Shown piece by piece: positions 1 to 8,827 of a stretch of 64,000 nucleotides of DNA. The notes beneath the pieces were generated by a model. It made no database searches and had not been told where the DNA came from. It saw nothing but the letters and a program-made list of their open reading frames with translations. Location of the stretch: the NCBI GenBank assembly GCA_004295085.1, contig SHNF01000018.1, forward strand, positions 186,001 to 250,000, read 5' to 3'. The stretch is from Planctomycetota bacterium. Its GTDB lineage: Bacteria; Planctomycetota; UBA1135. A program made the translations under genes and the position numbers. How positions within the stretch are numbered: the first letter of the stretch is position 1; each line of letters starts with the position of its first letter.

Positions 1-957
1 CCCGGCACCAAGGACGGCAACGGCAACTGGATGATGGGGCGCGGCGGCGCCGGCGGCAACGGCGTGATCCAGATCCAGGTGCCGGATCCCGGCACCGACA
101 TCCTGTGGCACCGCGACGCGGAGCCCGGGATCCGCGAGTTCATCCGCAACGGCGACCTGAACGGACCGGTGGACACGGCCAAGCTGGAACAGGTGCTGGA
201 CCTCTACGGTGCGCCGCGCCCGTACAACCTGATCCCGATCTTCTCGGCCACCTCGCAGATCCAGAGCACGTGGCTGGACACCGGTCTGGCCTACCTGCGC
301 GCCCCGGGGGCCGGCACCGGCCCCTACCCGGACTGGGCCGGCGAGCTGCTGCGCTTCCAGGGACTCACCGCCAGCGGCGACGTGCAGCGCACCGGCACGC
401 GCGTGACGCCGCAGGACAACATCGCCATCGGTTCGGCCGCGCAGGCCGGGTTCGGCGCCTTCTCCGTGACCCTCTCCGGAGCCAGCTCCGCGTTCGCGCC
501 GCAGTTCCTGCGCGCGCCGGCCACCCTGATCGGTTACGACGTGCTGCCCGACAGCGCGCAGGTCAACCGCAGCTTCGAGATCGTGGCGGTGGACTATGAC
601 CGCCCCAACGACCGGCTGACCTTGACCACGCGCACCACCGACGGCGCCATGACCTTCGACGTGGGCGTGCAATGGGCCGTGCGCGAGAAATTCTTCCGCG
701 TGGCCACCTCCGGCCTCAAAGACGCGCTGCCGCCCTCGGTCAACGTGAACATGGTGTTCCAGGGAGCGGACGATCCGCAGAATGCGGCCGGCATCGTGCC
801 GGGCGAGAACGAATGGACCGCGGATCTGAGCCTGCTCCAGGGCAAGCGCTACGTGCGCTACCGCATCAACTTCGACATCAACGCCAACGGCGCCGGCGTC
901 ACGCTCAACAATCCGCGCCCGAGCGTGGACTACCTGAAGCTCCCCTTCGTCTGGTAG
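1..957 (+). CDS. Exported/surface protein, C-terminal part (5' end outside window)
   Basis: The reading frame is open from the first base and ends at TAG 955-957, so only about 318 C-terminal codons are visible and the true start lies to the left. The visible part begins with a glycine-rich stretch (GRGGAGGNG). A long region with little charge and many short beta-type segments follows, ending in LKLPFVW. There is no membrane helix and no recognised catalytic motif. Glycine-rich runs followed by beta-rich domains are common in large secreted proteins of Planctomycetota, so a surface role is likely, but the family was not recognised. An internal ATG at 31 exists but is not needed. Confidence 0.75.
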   Translation, partial: PGTKDGNGNWMMGRGGAGGNGVIQIQVPDPGTDILWHRDAEPGIREFIRNGDLNGPVDTAKLEQVLDLYGAPRPYNLIPIFSATSQIQSTWLDTGLAYLRAPGAGTGPYPDWAGELLRFQGLTASGDVQRTGTRVTPQDNIAIGSAAQAGFGAFSVTLSGASSAFAPQFLRAPATLIGYDVLPDSAQVNRSFEIVAVDYDRPNDRLTLTTRTTDGAMTFDVGVQWAVREKFFRVATSGLKDALPPSVNVNMVFQGADDPQNAAGIVPGENEWTADLSLLQGKRYVRYRINFDINANGAGVTLNNPRPSVDYLKLPFVW

Positions 958-1054
958 GAGAAGCGCGGCCGCGCCGGAACGGTCCTGTGCGCCGGTGCAG
1001 CGCTCCACGTGCCTGCTCCCGTGCGCAGCCGGCGGTCCCGTGCACGCGGGCCGA

Positions 1055-1060
1055 TATAGT
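1055..1060 (+). promoter_or_regulatory. -10-like hexamer TATAGT close to a GTG start
   Basis: TATAGT ends 8 bases before the GTG at 1069 and stands out as an A/T island in GC-rich sequence. No good -35 box lies 16-18 bases upstream and there is no Shine-Dalgarno sequence, so a very short leader or leaderless mRNA is suggested. Confidence 0.4.
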
Positions 1061-1068
1061 CAGGCGTC

Positions 1069-1509
1069 GTGCTGCCTTACGTCAACCGGATCATGCTGTT
1101 CCTGCATGTGCTGGGAATGGCCACGCTGTTGGGCTGCCTGGTCGTGCACATCATGGCGCACGAGTCGGAGCGGGAGGAGCGGGCGGCGGTGTGGGCCGCA
1201 CGCCTGCGCAAGCCTGGATACGTGGCGCTCGCGCTGCTGTTTCTGAGCGGGGGGCACCTGGCGTTTGCCACCGGGCTGCTGCACGGCGAGTCCGCTGTCC
1301 TGTTGCTCGTGAAGATGGGCCTGGGACTCAGCGCGATCTTCCTGTGCTTCGCCCTGTTCCTGCCGAGTGAACCCGCTGGCACGCCCCAGGCCGCGCTGCT
1401 GCGACCCGCGCTGCTGCGGCTCGCGCTGGTCCTGGCTTTGACGACGGCCTTTCTGGGGACTTGGATCGCCGCGGCGGGACTTCCGGAGCGCCCCACCGCC
1501 GCAGGCTGA
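1069..1509 (+). CDS. Small integral membrane protein, unknown function
   Basis: This 146-residue protein starts at GTG 1069. It shows four hydrophobic segments, at about residues 5-28, 50-68, 78-102 and 115-137. A charged loop rich in Glu and Arg follows helix 1. A histidine in helix 1 (FLHVLG) and another near its end (VHIMAH) recall CopD/DUF2269-type membrane proteins that bind haem or copper, but the match is weak and the family is not assigned. The IS terminal repeat begins directly after the TGA stop, so the insertion sits flush against the 3' end of this gene and did not break it. Confidence 0.7.
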   Translation: MLPYVNRIMLFLHVLGMATLLGCLVVHIMAHESEREERAAVWAARLRKPGYVALALLFLSGGHLAFATGLLHGESAVLLLVKMGLGLSAIFLCFALFLPSEPAGTPQAALLRPALLRLALVLALTTAFLGTWIAAAGLPERPTAAG

Positions 1510-2670
1510 TACTGGACCCCTTGATTGGGTGGAATTGTGGTGGAGAGGTGTAACCGGAAGGGGGGATGAGCGTGATCGGAGGAGCTGCGAGCACTGGCCC
1601 TCACAGACTCCGCCATGTCCCGGTTCACACCGCCAGTCTGTCCCTACGCCGCCTGCTCCTCCCACATCCGCGGCCGTCCCTTCCTGTGGCAGCGCAAGGG
1701 TTTCTACCGGCGCCGCTGCGACGACCGCGTGGTGGCGCGCTTCCACTGTTTGAGCTGCCGGCGCAGCTTCTCGTCGCAGACCTTCCGCCTCGACTGCGGC
1801 CTGCGCAAGCCCTGGCTGGATGTGCCGGTGGCCAGGGCCTTGTGCGCCAAGACCACCCTGCGCAAGATCGCGGAGCTGCTGGCCGTCAAGCGCCGGACAG
1901 TGGAGCGCCGGCTGGACCGCCTGGGCGAGCACTGCCGGCGCTTCCACGCCTGGATGCTGGAGCGCCACCAAGAGCGGGGCGGGTGCCTGCCCCCGCTGAT
2001 GGCGCTGGACGAACTGGAGACCTTCGAGAACGACCGGCTGCTGCAACCGGTGACGGTGCCGGTGCTGGTGGAGAAGCGCTCGCTGTTCATGGTGGACGTA
2101 CAGACGGCGCCGTTGCCGGCGCGGGGACGGCTGTCCCCGCGGGACCGGCGGCGCAAGATCGCACGGGAAGAGCGTTTCGGGCGGCGGCGCAGCGGCTCGG
2201 CCGAGGCCGTGCGCCGGTGCCTGGAATCGTGGCGGCGCTTCGGTCCCAAGCCCGGCAGTTACATCGAGTTGCACTCGGACCAGAAGACCGTCTATCGGAA
2301 ACTGTACCGGGAGGTCTTTCCAGCGCACCTGCGCGGTCACGCGCGCGTGTCCTCCCGCGAGCGCCGCGACCGGCGCAATGCCTTGTTCGTGAGCAACCAC
2401 ACCAACGCCATGCTGCGCGACGGGCTCAGCCGGCTGGTGCGGCAGAGCTGGGCGCACAGCAAGACGCGCCAGCGCCTGGAGCGGCACCTGTGGGTGTGGG
2501 TGGTGTTTCGCAACTACGTGCGCGGACTGACGCGCAAGACCTGGCAGCGCAGCTCGGCCATGGTGCTAGGCCTCGCGGCCCGCAAGCTCCTCTGGAACGA
2601 CGTCCTGCGCTGGCGCGATCCCTTCTTCTCCCTCCCTCCTCTCTCCTCCACCCACTGAAGGGGGCCAGTA
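1510..2670 (+). mobile_element. Complete IS element, IS1-like, with terminal inverted repeats
   Basis: The terminal inverted repeats are 1510-1533 and 2647-2670. Both read TACTGG inward from the end, and they differ at only 3 of 24 positions. The single transposase gene fills the interior and its stop codon lies inside the right repeat. No clear target-site duplication is visible next to the repeats. The same terminal sequence borders a 184-bp element at 7519-7702, so the element probably moves a non-autonomous derivative. Confidence 0.8.
1615..2658 (+). CDS. IS1-like DDE transposase
   Basis: The 347-residue protein has a zinc-ribbon-like N-terminus (CPYAAC, then FHCLSC near residue 47). A helix-turn-helix follows at about 78-105 (LRKIAELLAVKRRTVERRL). 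The catalytic core has candidate acidic residues in ALDELETFEND (about 125) and LHSDQKTVYRKL (about 220). The C-terminal pattern, with NHTNAMLRDGLSRLVR followed by HLWVWVVFRNYVR, resembles the end of IS1/InsB-type enzymes. It is intact and bounded by good inverted repeats, so it may be active. The start is the ATG at 1615. The family is close to IS1, but the exact group is uncertain. Confidence 0.85.
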   Translation: MSRFTPPVCPYAACSSHIRGRPFLWQRKGFYRRRCDDRVVARFHCLSCRRSFSSQTFRLDCGLRKPWLDVPVARALCAKTTLRKIAELLAVKRRTVERRLDRLGEHCRRFHAWMLERHQERGGCLPPLMALDELETFENDRLLQPVTVPVLVEKRSLFMVDVQTAPLPARGRLSPRDRRRKIAREERFGRRRSGSAEAVRRCLESWRRFGPKPGSYIELHSDQKTVYRKLYREVFPAHLRGHARVSSRERRDRRNALFVSNHTNAMLRDGLSRLVRQSWAHSKTRQRLERHLWVWVVFRNYVRGLTRKTWQRSSAMVLGLAARKLLWNDVLRWRDPFFSLPPLSSTH

Positions 2671-2684
2671 CCGGGGGCGAGGGT

Positions 2685-5600
2685 CTAGACGTTGCGCCGG
2701 TACTGGCCGCCGACGTCGTACAGGCAGCGGCTGATCTGACCAAGTGTGCACGTCTTCACCGTCTCCATGAGCTCGGCGAACAGGTTGCCGCCTTCCAGCG
2801 CGGTCCGGCGCAGGCGCATCAGCGCCGGCTCGGCCGCGCCGCGGTGGCGCTCCTCGAACTCGTGGACCTGCGTCACCTGGACCTGCCGCTCCTCCTCGGT
2901 GCTGCGGATCAGCTCGGCCACCTGGTCGGCCTTGCCGTCCTTGTGCGGATGCACGAAGGTGTTCACGCCGACGATCGGCAGCTCTCCGGAGTGCTTGAGC
3001 GTCTCGTAGTGGAGGCTCTCGTCCTGGATCTTGCCGCGCTGGTACATGGTCTCCATGGCGCCGAGCACGCCGCCGCGGGCGCTGATGCGCTCGAACTCGG
3101 CCAGCACCGCCTCCTCCACCAGGTCGGTGAGGAGCTGGATGACGAACGCTCCCTGCAGCGGGTTCTCGTTCTTGCCGAGGCCCAGCTCGCGATTGATGAT
3201 GAGCTGGATGGCCAGCGCGCGGCGCACCGATTCCTCGGTGGGCGTGGTGATGGCTTCGTCGTAGGCGTTGGTGTGCAGCGACTGGCAGTTGTCAAAGATC
3301 GCGTACAGAGCCTGCAGGGTGGTGCGGATGTCGTTGAAGTCCACCTCTTGCGCGTGCAGCGAGCGGCCGCTGGTCTGGATGTGGTACTTCAGCTTCTGGG
3401 CGCGCTCGTCGCCGCCGTACACGTCGCGCATGGCCACGGACCAGATACGGCGCGCCACGCGCCCGATGACGGCGTACTCGGCGTCCAGGCCGTTGCTGAA
3501 GAAGAACGACAGATTGGGGGCGAAGTCGTTCACCGCCATGCCGCGCGCCCGGTAGTACTCGGCGTAGGTGAAGCCGTTGGCCAGGGTGAACGCCAGCTGC
3601 GTGATTGGCGTGGCGCCGGCCTCGGCGATGTGGTAGCCGCTGATGCTGACGCTGTAGAAGTTGCGGACGTCGTGGTCCACGAAGTACTGCTGCACATCGC
3701 CCATCATCTTCAGGGCGAAGTCGGTGCTGAAGATGCATGTGTTCTGGGCCTGGTCCTCCTTGAGGATGTCCGCCTGCACGGTGCCGCGCACCTGCGCCAG
3801 CGCCGCGGCCTTGACCTGCTCGTACTCCTGCGCGGGCAGCAGCCGGTCGCCGCTGACGCCCAGCGTGCCCAGGCCATGGCCGTCGTGGCCCGGGGGCAGG
3901 GCGCCGCGGTACGCCGGCGGCCTGCCGCCGCAGAGCTCCTGGATGCGGCGCTGCGCCTGCTCCCAGCGCCCGGTCTCCTTGAGGCGCCTCTCCACCGCCT
4001 GGTCGATGGCGGCGTTCAGGAACATGGCCAGGATCATGGGCGCCGGCCCGTTGATGGTCATGCTGACCGAGGTCGTCGGCGCGCACAGGTCGAAGCCCGA
4101 GTACAGGCGCTTGGCGTCGTCCACCGTGCAGATGCTGACACCGGAATTGCCGACCTTGCCGAAGATGTCCGGGCGCAGGGCCGGGTCCTCGCCGTAGAGC
4201 GTGACCGAGTCGAAGGCCGTGCTCAGCCGCTGCGCCGGCTGGCCGTGGCTGACGAAGTGGAAGCGGCGGTTGGTGCGCTCGGCCGTGCCTTCGCCGGCGA
4301 ACATGCGCGTCGGGTCCTCCTGCGTGCGCTTGAACGGGAACACGCCGGCGGTGTAGGGAAACGCGCCGGGCACGTTCTCGGTGCCGAGCCAGCGCAGGCG
4401 TTCGCCCCAGTCCCGGGTGGCCGGCAGCACGACCTTGGGCACCTGGGTGCCGGACAAGCTGACGTGGTGGTTGCGCACGCGGATCTCGCGGCCGCGCACC
4501 TGGTACGCCGAGTGCTCGCCCTCGTAACCGGCCTTCAAGGCGTCAAAGCCGGCCACGGCCGCGCGCATCTCCGGCTGCAGCTCGCCGAGCAGCTCGTTGT
4601 AGCGCTGGCGCAGCAGGCGCACGGCCGGATCGGCCTGCGGATCGGTCAGCGCCGCGGGCGCGTACTCCTGCGCCGTCGGCGGAACGGCGTCGCCCAGCTC
4701 GGCCAGCGCGCGCGCCAGCCCGTCGGCCCGGGCCGCGACCTCGGCCTGCGCTTCCACGCGCCGGCGGTGGCCGCGGCACGCTTCCGCGATCTCGGCCAGG
4801 TAGCGCTCGCGCTGCGCCGGCACCACGCCCGGCACCTGGGCGGCCCCGGCGGGTGCCGGCGCCGGCTCCCAGTCGCGCCCGGTTTTTGCCGCCAGCTCCT
4901 GGGTGAGCCTCAGGAACAGCGCGTCCACTCCCGGGTCGGCGTAGCGGCTGGCGGCCGTGAGGAACACCGGCAGTTCCTCGGCCGCGGTCTCGAAGCGCTT
5001 GCGGTTGCGCTGCACCTGCTTGCGCACGTGGCGCAGCGCGTCGTCCGCGCCGCGCTTGTCGCGCTTGTTGATCGCCACCAGGTCGGCGAAGTCCAGCATC
5101 TCGATCTTCTCGAGCTGCGTGGGCGCGCCGTACTCGGGCGTCATCACGTATACGGACACGTCGCACAGGTCGACCACCGCGCTGTCGCTCTGACCGATGC
5201 CGGCGGTCTCCAGGATCACGAGGTCGTGGCCGGCGGCGCGCAGGGCCAGCAGCGCGTCGCCGACCGCGCCGGCCACGGCCACGTTGGCTCGGCGCGTGGC
5301 CATGGAGCGCATGTACACGCGCGGGCCGTGCGCCGCGTTCATGCGGATGCGGTCGCCCAGCAGCGCGCCGCCGGTGCGGCGCTTGCTTGGATCCACGGCC
5401 AGGATGGCCACCGTCCGGTCGGGGAAGCGGTCCAGGAAGCGGCGCACCAGCTCGTCGGTCAGGGAGGACTTGCCGGCGCCCCCGGTGCCCGTGATCCCGA
5501 CCACGGGCGCGGGCTGCGCGCCCAGCCGCGCCGCCAGGGCGCCCCGGATCTCCTCGAGCCGTGGACTGCCCGTTCCGTTCAGGGTTTCGATCAGGCTGAG

Positions 5601-6134
5601 GGCCTTGGCGACGTCAACGGGCCGCCGCGCAAACAATCCCTCGGGCAGCGCGTCGCCTGCGGACATGGTGGCGAAGTCGGCGTGCGCCAGCAGGTCGCGG
5701 ATCATCCCGGTCAGGCCCAGGCGCCGGCCGTCCTCCACCGAATAGATGCGGCGCACGCCGGCGGCGTGCAGCTCGGCGATCTCGGCGTCGGTGATGGTGC
5801 CGCCGCCGCCGCCGTACACCTGGATGTGCCCCGCGCCGCGCTCGGCCAGGCGCTGCACCAGGTAGCGGAAGAACTCGAGGTGCCCGCCCTGGTAGGACGA
5901 CACGGCCACCGCCTGCGCGTCCTCCTGGACCGCGGCCTCGGCGATCTCCTCCACGGAGCGGTTGTGCCCCAGGTGGATCACCTCGGCGCCCTCCTGCTGC
6001 AGCAGCCGGCGCATGATGTTGATCGCGGCATCGTGTCCATCGAACAGCGAGGCCGCCGTGACCACGCGCACCTTGTGACGCGTGGCGAACTCGGTCCCCG
6101 GAGCGGAGTGGGATGCGGCAGTGGGGGAGGTCAT
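2685..6134 (-). CDS. icmF: Fused isobutyryl-CoA mutase (IcmF)
   Basis: This 1149-residue adenosylcobalamin enzyme interconverts isobutyryl-CoA and n-butyryl-CoA, and often isovaleryl-CoA and pivalyl-CoA. The N-terminal B12-binding domain (about 10-150) has the base-off motif [10 protein letters not shown] and the GGGGG turn. A MeaB-like G-protein chaperone domain follows (about 210-410), with P-loop [24 protein letters not shown] and base motif NKRD. The large TIM-barrel mutase domain occupies about 545-1149 ([18 protein letters not shown]). The order B12-GTPase-mutase and the length are those of IcmF and not of methylmalonyl-CoA mutase. The ATG overlaps the stop of the upstream MerR gene (ATGA), so the two are translationally coupled. 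The IS at 1510-2670 ends 14 bp beyond its stop. Confidence 0.96.
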   Translation of the reverse strand: MTSPTAASHSAPGTEFATRHKVRVVTAASLFDGHDAAINIMRRLLQQEGAEVIHLGHNRSVEEIAEAAVQEDAQAVAVSSYQGGHLEFFRYLVQRLAERGAGHIQVYGGGGGTITDAEIAELHAAGVRRIYSVEDGRRLGLTGMIRDLLAHADFATMSAGDALPEGLFARRPVDVAKALSLIETLNGTGSPRLEEIRGALAARLGAQPAPVVGITGTGGAGKSSLTDELVRRFLDRFPDRTVAILAVDPSKRRTGGALLGDRIRMNAAHGPRVYMRSMATRRANVAVAGAVGDALLALRAAGHDLVILETAGIGQSDSAVVDLCDVSVYVMTPEYGAPTQLEKIEMLDFADLVAINKRDKRGADDALRHVRKQVQRNRKRFETAAEELPVFLTAASRYADPGVDALFLRLTQELAAKTGRDWEPAPAPAGAAQVPGVVPAQRERYLAEIAEACRGHRRRVEAQAEVAARADGLARALAELGDAVPPTAQEYAPAALTDPQADPAVRLLRQRYNELLGELQPEMRAAVAGFDALKAGYEGEHSAYQVRGREIRVRNHHVSLSGTQVPKVVLPATRDWGERLRWLGTENVPGAFPYTAGVFPFKRTQEDPTRMFAGEGTAERTNRRFHFVSHGQPAQRLSTAFDSVTLYGEDPALRPDIFGKVGNSGVSICTVDDAKRLYSGFDLCAPTTSVSMTINGPAPMILAMFLNAAIDQAVERRLKETGRWEQAQRRIQELCGGRPPAYRGALPPGHDGHGLGTLGVSGDRLLPAQEYEQVKAAALAQVRGTVQADILKEDQAQNTCIFSTDFALKMMGDVQQYFVDHDVRNFYSVSISGYHIAEAGATPITQLAFTLANGFTYAEYYRARGMAVNDFAPNLSFFFSNGLDAEYAVIGRVARRIWSVAMRDVYGGDERAQKLKYHIQTSGRSLHAQEVDFNDIRTTLQALYAIFDNCQSLHTNAYDEAITTPTEESVRRALAIQLIINRELGLGKNENPLQGAFVIQLLTDLVEEAVLAEFERISARGGVLGAMETMYQRGKIQDESLHYETLKHSGELPIVGVNTFVHPHKDGKADQVAELIRSTEEERQVQVTQVHEFEERHRGAAEPALMRLRRTALEGGNLFAELMETVKTCTLGQISRCLYDVGGQYRRNV

Positions 6135-6532
6135 GCGCTCTTCCTCCGGCCTTCTTCCAGGCGTGCGCGTTTCTCGCGCATGCGTTCCAGGTACGTGGTC
6201 ATCTCGCGCTGCAAGCTCTCGAGCTCATGCACGCGGCGCTGCAAGGTGTCGAGGTGCTGGAGGAGCAGCGTCTCCAGCTCTTCGATCATGGAGCTGGTGT
6301 TGCCGCGGTCGAAGGCGCCGGCCAGCTGGCCGATCTCATCGAGGGTCAGCCCCAGCTTCTTCAGCCGGTCGATGAAACGCAGCCGCTCCAGGGTGTCGGG
6401 CGCATAGCGGCGGCGGCCTCCATTTCCCCGGTCCTCGGCTCGGATCAGCCCGCGCTCGCCGTAGTAGCGCAGCGTGCGGCTGCTGACGCCGGCTTGCACG
6501 GCCAGCTCCGCGATGTCCCACACGGCGTCCAT
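6131..6532 (-). CDS. MerR-family transcriptional regulator of icmF
   Basis: The 133-residue protein has an N-terminal winged helix with the typical MerR pattern ([13 protein letters not shown], then [14 protein letters not shown], residues 5-70). A long coiled coil follows (about 80-125), ending in an Arg/Glu-rich tail. No conserved cysteines are present, which argues against metal sensing and for a small-molecule or acyl-CoA type effector. It is cotranscribed with icmF, overlapping it by 4 bp, which fits regulators of branched-chain or short acyl-CoA metabolism such as LiuR-like MerR proteins. A promoter with a near-palindrome lies just upstream (6539-6569). Confidence 0.92.
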   Translation of the reverse strand: MDAVWDIAELAVQAGVSSRTLRYYGERGLIRAEDRGNGGRRRYAPDTLERLRFIDRLKKLGLTLDEIGQLAGAFDRGNTSSMIEELETLLLQHLDTLQRRVHELESLQREMTTYLERMREKRARLEEGRRKSA

Positions 6533-6538
6533 GCCGGC

Positions 6539-6569
6539 AAGTTACCCGATGCGCCAGTTTGCGTCAACT
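6539..6569 (-). promoter_or_regulatory. Promoter and candidate MerR operator for the merR-icmF operon
   Basis: On the minus strand, TTGACG (6562-6567) is followed by 17 bases and then TAACTT (6539-6544). The -10 box ends 6 bases before the ATG, so the transcript would be almost leaderless. The -35 box lies within the imperfect palindrome AGTTGACGCAAACT (6556-6569), a plausible site for autoregulation by the MerR protein. The nth stop codon is only 2 bp away. Confidence 0.55.
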
Positions 6570-6571
6570 GT

Positions 6572-7285
6572 CTAACCGGATTCGGCGTCCAAGGCCACCC
6601 CGATCCTGGGGCACACATCCGCCAGCAGGCAGGTCTCGCAGCGAGGCTTGCGCGCCCGGCACGTGTCCCGGCCGTGCAGGATCAGCGCGTGGGCGACAAA
6701 AGTCCATTCGGAGCGAGGGAACAGCTCCATCAGGTCACGCTCGGTCCGAACCGGATCCAGGGACAGTGTCAGGCCCAGCCGAAGCGCCAGGCGGCCGACG
6801 TGCGTGTCCACCACGATGCCCTCGTTCTTGCCGAAGGCGGCGCCCAATACGCAATTGGCGGTCTTGCGGGCCACCCCCGGAAGCCTCAGGAGCTCCTTCA
6901 TCGTGTCCGGAACCTGGCCGTCATGGCGTTCCAGAACGGCTCTGGCGGCTCCTCGCAAACTCTTGGCCTTGTTATTGAAGAAGCCAGTGGGCCGGATGAT
7001 GGCTTCGATCTGCCCGGGGCGGCTCTCGGCGATGGAGCGGGGCGTCGGGAAGCGCCGGAACAGCCCGGGCGTGACCTGGTTCACCCGGGTGTCTGTGCAC
7101 TGAGCCGAGAGGATGGTGGAAACCAGGAGCTGCCAGGGGTCACTCCAGTCCAAGGCGGTGCCCGCGTCCGGATACTGGCGCCGCAGCCGCTGCAGGACCT
7201 CGGCGCTGCGGGTCTTGCGCCGCCGCAGCGTCTCGAGCTTGGGCTGCGCGAGGACGCGTGGTTTCCTGTAGGAGCGCCTGGCCAA
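6572..7285 (-). CDS. nth: Endonuclease III (base-excision repair DNA glycosylase/AP lyase)
   Basis: The 237-residue protein has the full endonuclease III signature. The helix-hairpin-helix LPGVARKTANCVL contains the catalytic lysine, and VDTHVGRLALRLG contains the catalytic aspartate. The C-terminal four-cysteine Fe-S loop is C-x6-C-x2-C-x5-C (from CRARKPRC to ADVC). About 25 basic residues precede the usual start of the fold, so a slightly later start is possible. It removes oxidised pyrimidines. It lies upstream of merR-icmF on the same strand, but the promoter at 6539-6569 separates the units. Confidence 0.96.
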   Translation of the reverse strand: MARRSYRKPRVLAQPKLETLRRRKTRSAEVLQRLRRQYPDAGTALDWSDPWQLLVSTILSAQCTDTRVNQVTPGLFRRFPTPRSIAESRPGQIEAIIRPTGFFNNKAKSLRGAARAVLERHDGQVPDTMKELLRLPGVARKTANCVLGAAFGKNEGIVVDTHVGRLALRLGLTLSLDPVRTERDLMELFPRSEWTFVAHALILHGRDTCRARKPRCETCLLADVCPRIGVALDAESG

Positions 7286-7518
7286 GGTCGCGTCATGCTA
7301 CGGCCAGGTACCCAGGGTGGCCGTAAAGCTGCGAAAAAGAGGGCGAAAAGCCGGTCCAGCTTCCGAAGAGAAGAAGAGAAGAGTGCAGCGCATGGGTTCT
7401 TTCCCGGTCTTTGCGCCTGTAGGGGATTCGGGCGCGAGGGCCGGACCGAGGTAGGAGGAAATCGGCGGCTGAACGGGACGGTTTCAGCCGCCGGTTTTGC
7501 GTACCAGGCGCCGCCAGA
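7286..7518. other. Non-coding interval between nth and the MITE
   Basis: No convincing gene is seen on either strand. The interval holds a purine-rich stretch (about 7365-7385) and one strong hairpin at 7463-7493. The hairpin points rightward although no annotated rightward gene ends here, so a small RNA or a decayed gene could occupy this space. Confidence 0.5.
7463..7498 (+). terminator. Strong hairpin with short T tract
   Basis: The arms CGGCGGCTGAA (7463-7473) and TTCAGCCGCCG (7483-7493) pair perfectly over 11 bp around a 9-base loop. They are followed by GTTTT. This looks like an intrinsic terminator on the plus strand, but no recognised plus-strand gene precedes it. Confidence 0.55.
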
Positions 7519-7702
7519 TGCTGGCCCCCTTCGATGGGTCGCCGCGATTCGCAAATCCTTGACTCTGAAGGGAATGACTCCGGAAAGACTTCGCTATGGG
7601 ACGACGGGTTCGTGAATTACCCGAGCGTAAGTCATAAGCAATGATTCAATAAGTACTTGCAATCACGAATGAGTCTATACTGCCCATCGAAGGGGGCCAG
7701 TA
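7519..7702. mobile_element. 184-bp MITE-like element related to the IS at 1510-2670
   Basis: Perfect 18-bp inverted repeats (CTGGCCCCCTTCGATGGG at 7521-7538 and its complement at 7683-7700) bracket a short non-coding interior. The interior is lower in GC than the flanks. The terminal bases match the ends of the IS1-like element (CTGG followed by a C run and CTT), so its transposase could mobilise this element in trans. The right end carries TATACT (7676-7681) pointing to the polyketide synthase gene 79 bp further on. Confidence 0.7.
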
Positions 7703-7759
7703 TCGGGTGTGTTGTGCGCGACGCGTGGCGGCGGGGTATAGCCTGCCTCCGGAGACACC

Positions 7760-8827
7760 GTGCGCGCGCGTTCCGGTCCCTACCTCGCGTCCCTGGCGAC
7801 GGCCTTCCCATCCCACCTGCTCGCGCAACGCGACGCGGTGCCGCTGCTGCAGGGACTGTTCGCGGACGAGGATCCCGAGCTGGTCCGCCGCCTGGCGGAA
7901 CACTCCGGCGTGGCAACGCGGCACCTGGTCCTGCCGCCGGCGGACATCCTGCGCCTGGCGCGGTTCGGACAGCGCAACGCGTGCTACCAGGAGGCGTCCG
8001 TTGTTCTGGCTGAGACCGCCGCGCGCCGAGCCCTGGAACGGGCGCGCCTGGCCCCGGAACAGGTGGACGTCGTCCTGGACGTCTCCTGCACCGGGATCGC
8101 CATTCCAGCCCTGGACGTGGACCTGGCTCAGCGGCTGTCGCTGCGCGCCGACGCGCGCCGCGTGCCCATCACGGAAAGCGGCTGCGCCGCCGGCGCCCTG
8201 GGCCTGGGGTTGGCAGCGAACTTCGCCGCGCTGGGCCAGCGTGCTCTGGTGGTCGCGGTGGAGTTGAGCTCGCTGACCCTGGTGCAGGGCGACCGCTCGC
8301 GCGCCAACCTGGTGGCCAGCCTCCTGTTCGGCGACGGCGCCGCCGCAGCCATCGTGCTCCCGGGCGGCGGAACGCCGTGCATCGCCGCTGCCGGCTCGCA
8401 CCTGTTCCCGGACACGCGCACCGCCATGGGCTTCGACGTGAGCGAGGACGGCCTGCGCATCGTCCTGGACAAGGAACTGCCGGCGTTGCTGCGCAGCCAC
8501 TTGCGCCCGGTGGTCGAGCGCTTCCTGGCCCGCCATGGGCGCGTGCTCGCCGACGTCGGGCTGCACCTCGTGCATCCGGGCGGCCGCCGCGTGCTCGAGG
8601 TGTACCGCGAGCTGTTCGGCCTTCCGGACGACGCTCTGCGCTGCTCCGAGGAGGCGCTGCGCCGCTACGGCAACCTCTCATCCGCGTCCATACTCGCCGT
8701 GCTCGATCTGGCCCTGGAGGCGCACGAGCGTCCGGCGCCCGGCCGCGACGCTCTGGTGCTGGCCTTCGGCCCCGGCTTGTCCGCGGAGATGCTGCTCTTG
8801 CGCTGGGAGCAGGAGAGCGCTCCTTAA
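7760..8827 (+). CDS. Type III polyketide synthase (chalcone/stilbene synthase family)
   Basis: The 355-residue homodimeric ketosynthase condenses acyl-CoA starters with malonyl-CoA. The catalytic triad is visible: Cys142 in ESGCAAGALGL, His272 in LVHPGGRRVLE and Asn305 in RYGNLSSASIL. The FGDGAAAAIV loop is also present. Length is standard for bacterial enzymes. The start is GTG 7760 with GGAG 6 bases upstream. The gene ends in a 4-bp convergent overlap with the hydrolase. No methyltransferase or oxidoreductase partner is adjacent, so the product (alkylpyrone, alkylresorcinol or other) cannot be predicted. The upstream region contains the MITE, which may supply the promoter. Confidence 0.93.
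   Translation: MRARSGPYLASLATAFPSHLLAQRDAVPLLQGLFADEDPELVRRLAEHSGVATRHLVLPPADILRLARFGQRNACYQEASVVLAETAARRALERARLAPEQVDVVLDVSCTGIAIPALDVDLAQRLSLRADARRVPITESGCAAGALGLGLAANFAALGQRALVVAVELSSLTLVQGDRSRANLVASLLFGDGAAAAIVLPGGGTPCIAAAGSHLFPDTRTAMGFDVSEDGLRIVLDKELPALLRSHLRPVVERFLARHGRVLADVGLHLVHPGGRRVLEVYRELFGLPDDALRCSEEALRRYGNLSSASILAVLDLALEAHERPAPGRDALVLAFGPGLSAEMLLLRWEQESAP

Noticed and set aside
2685-6134. Methylmalonyl-CoA mutase instead of IcmF
   Set aside because: The order B12 domain, G-protein domain, mutase domain in one chain is that of IcmF.
1566-6407. Very long open frame on the plus strand opposite icmF and the transposase
   Set aside because: High GC makes stop codons rare. The protein is Arg/Gly/Ala-rich, and the opposite strand encodes an unmistakable IcmF.
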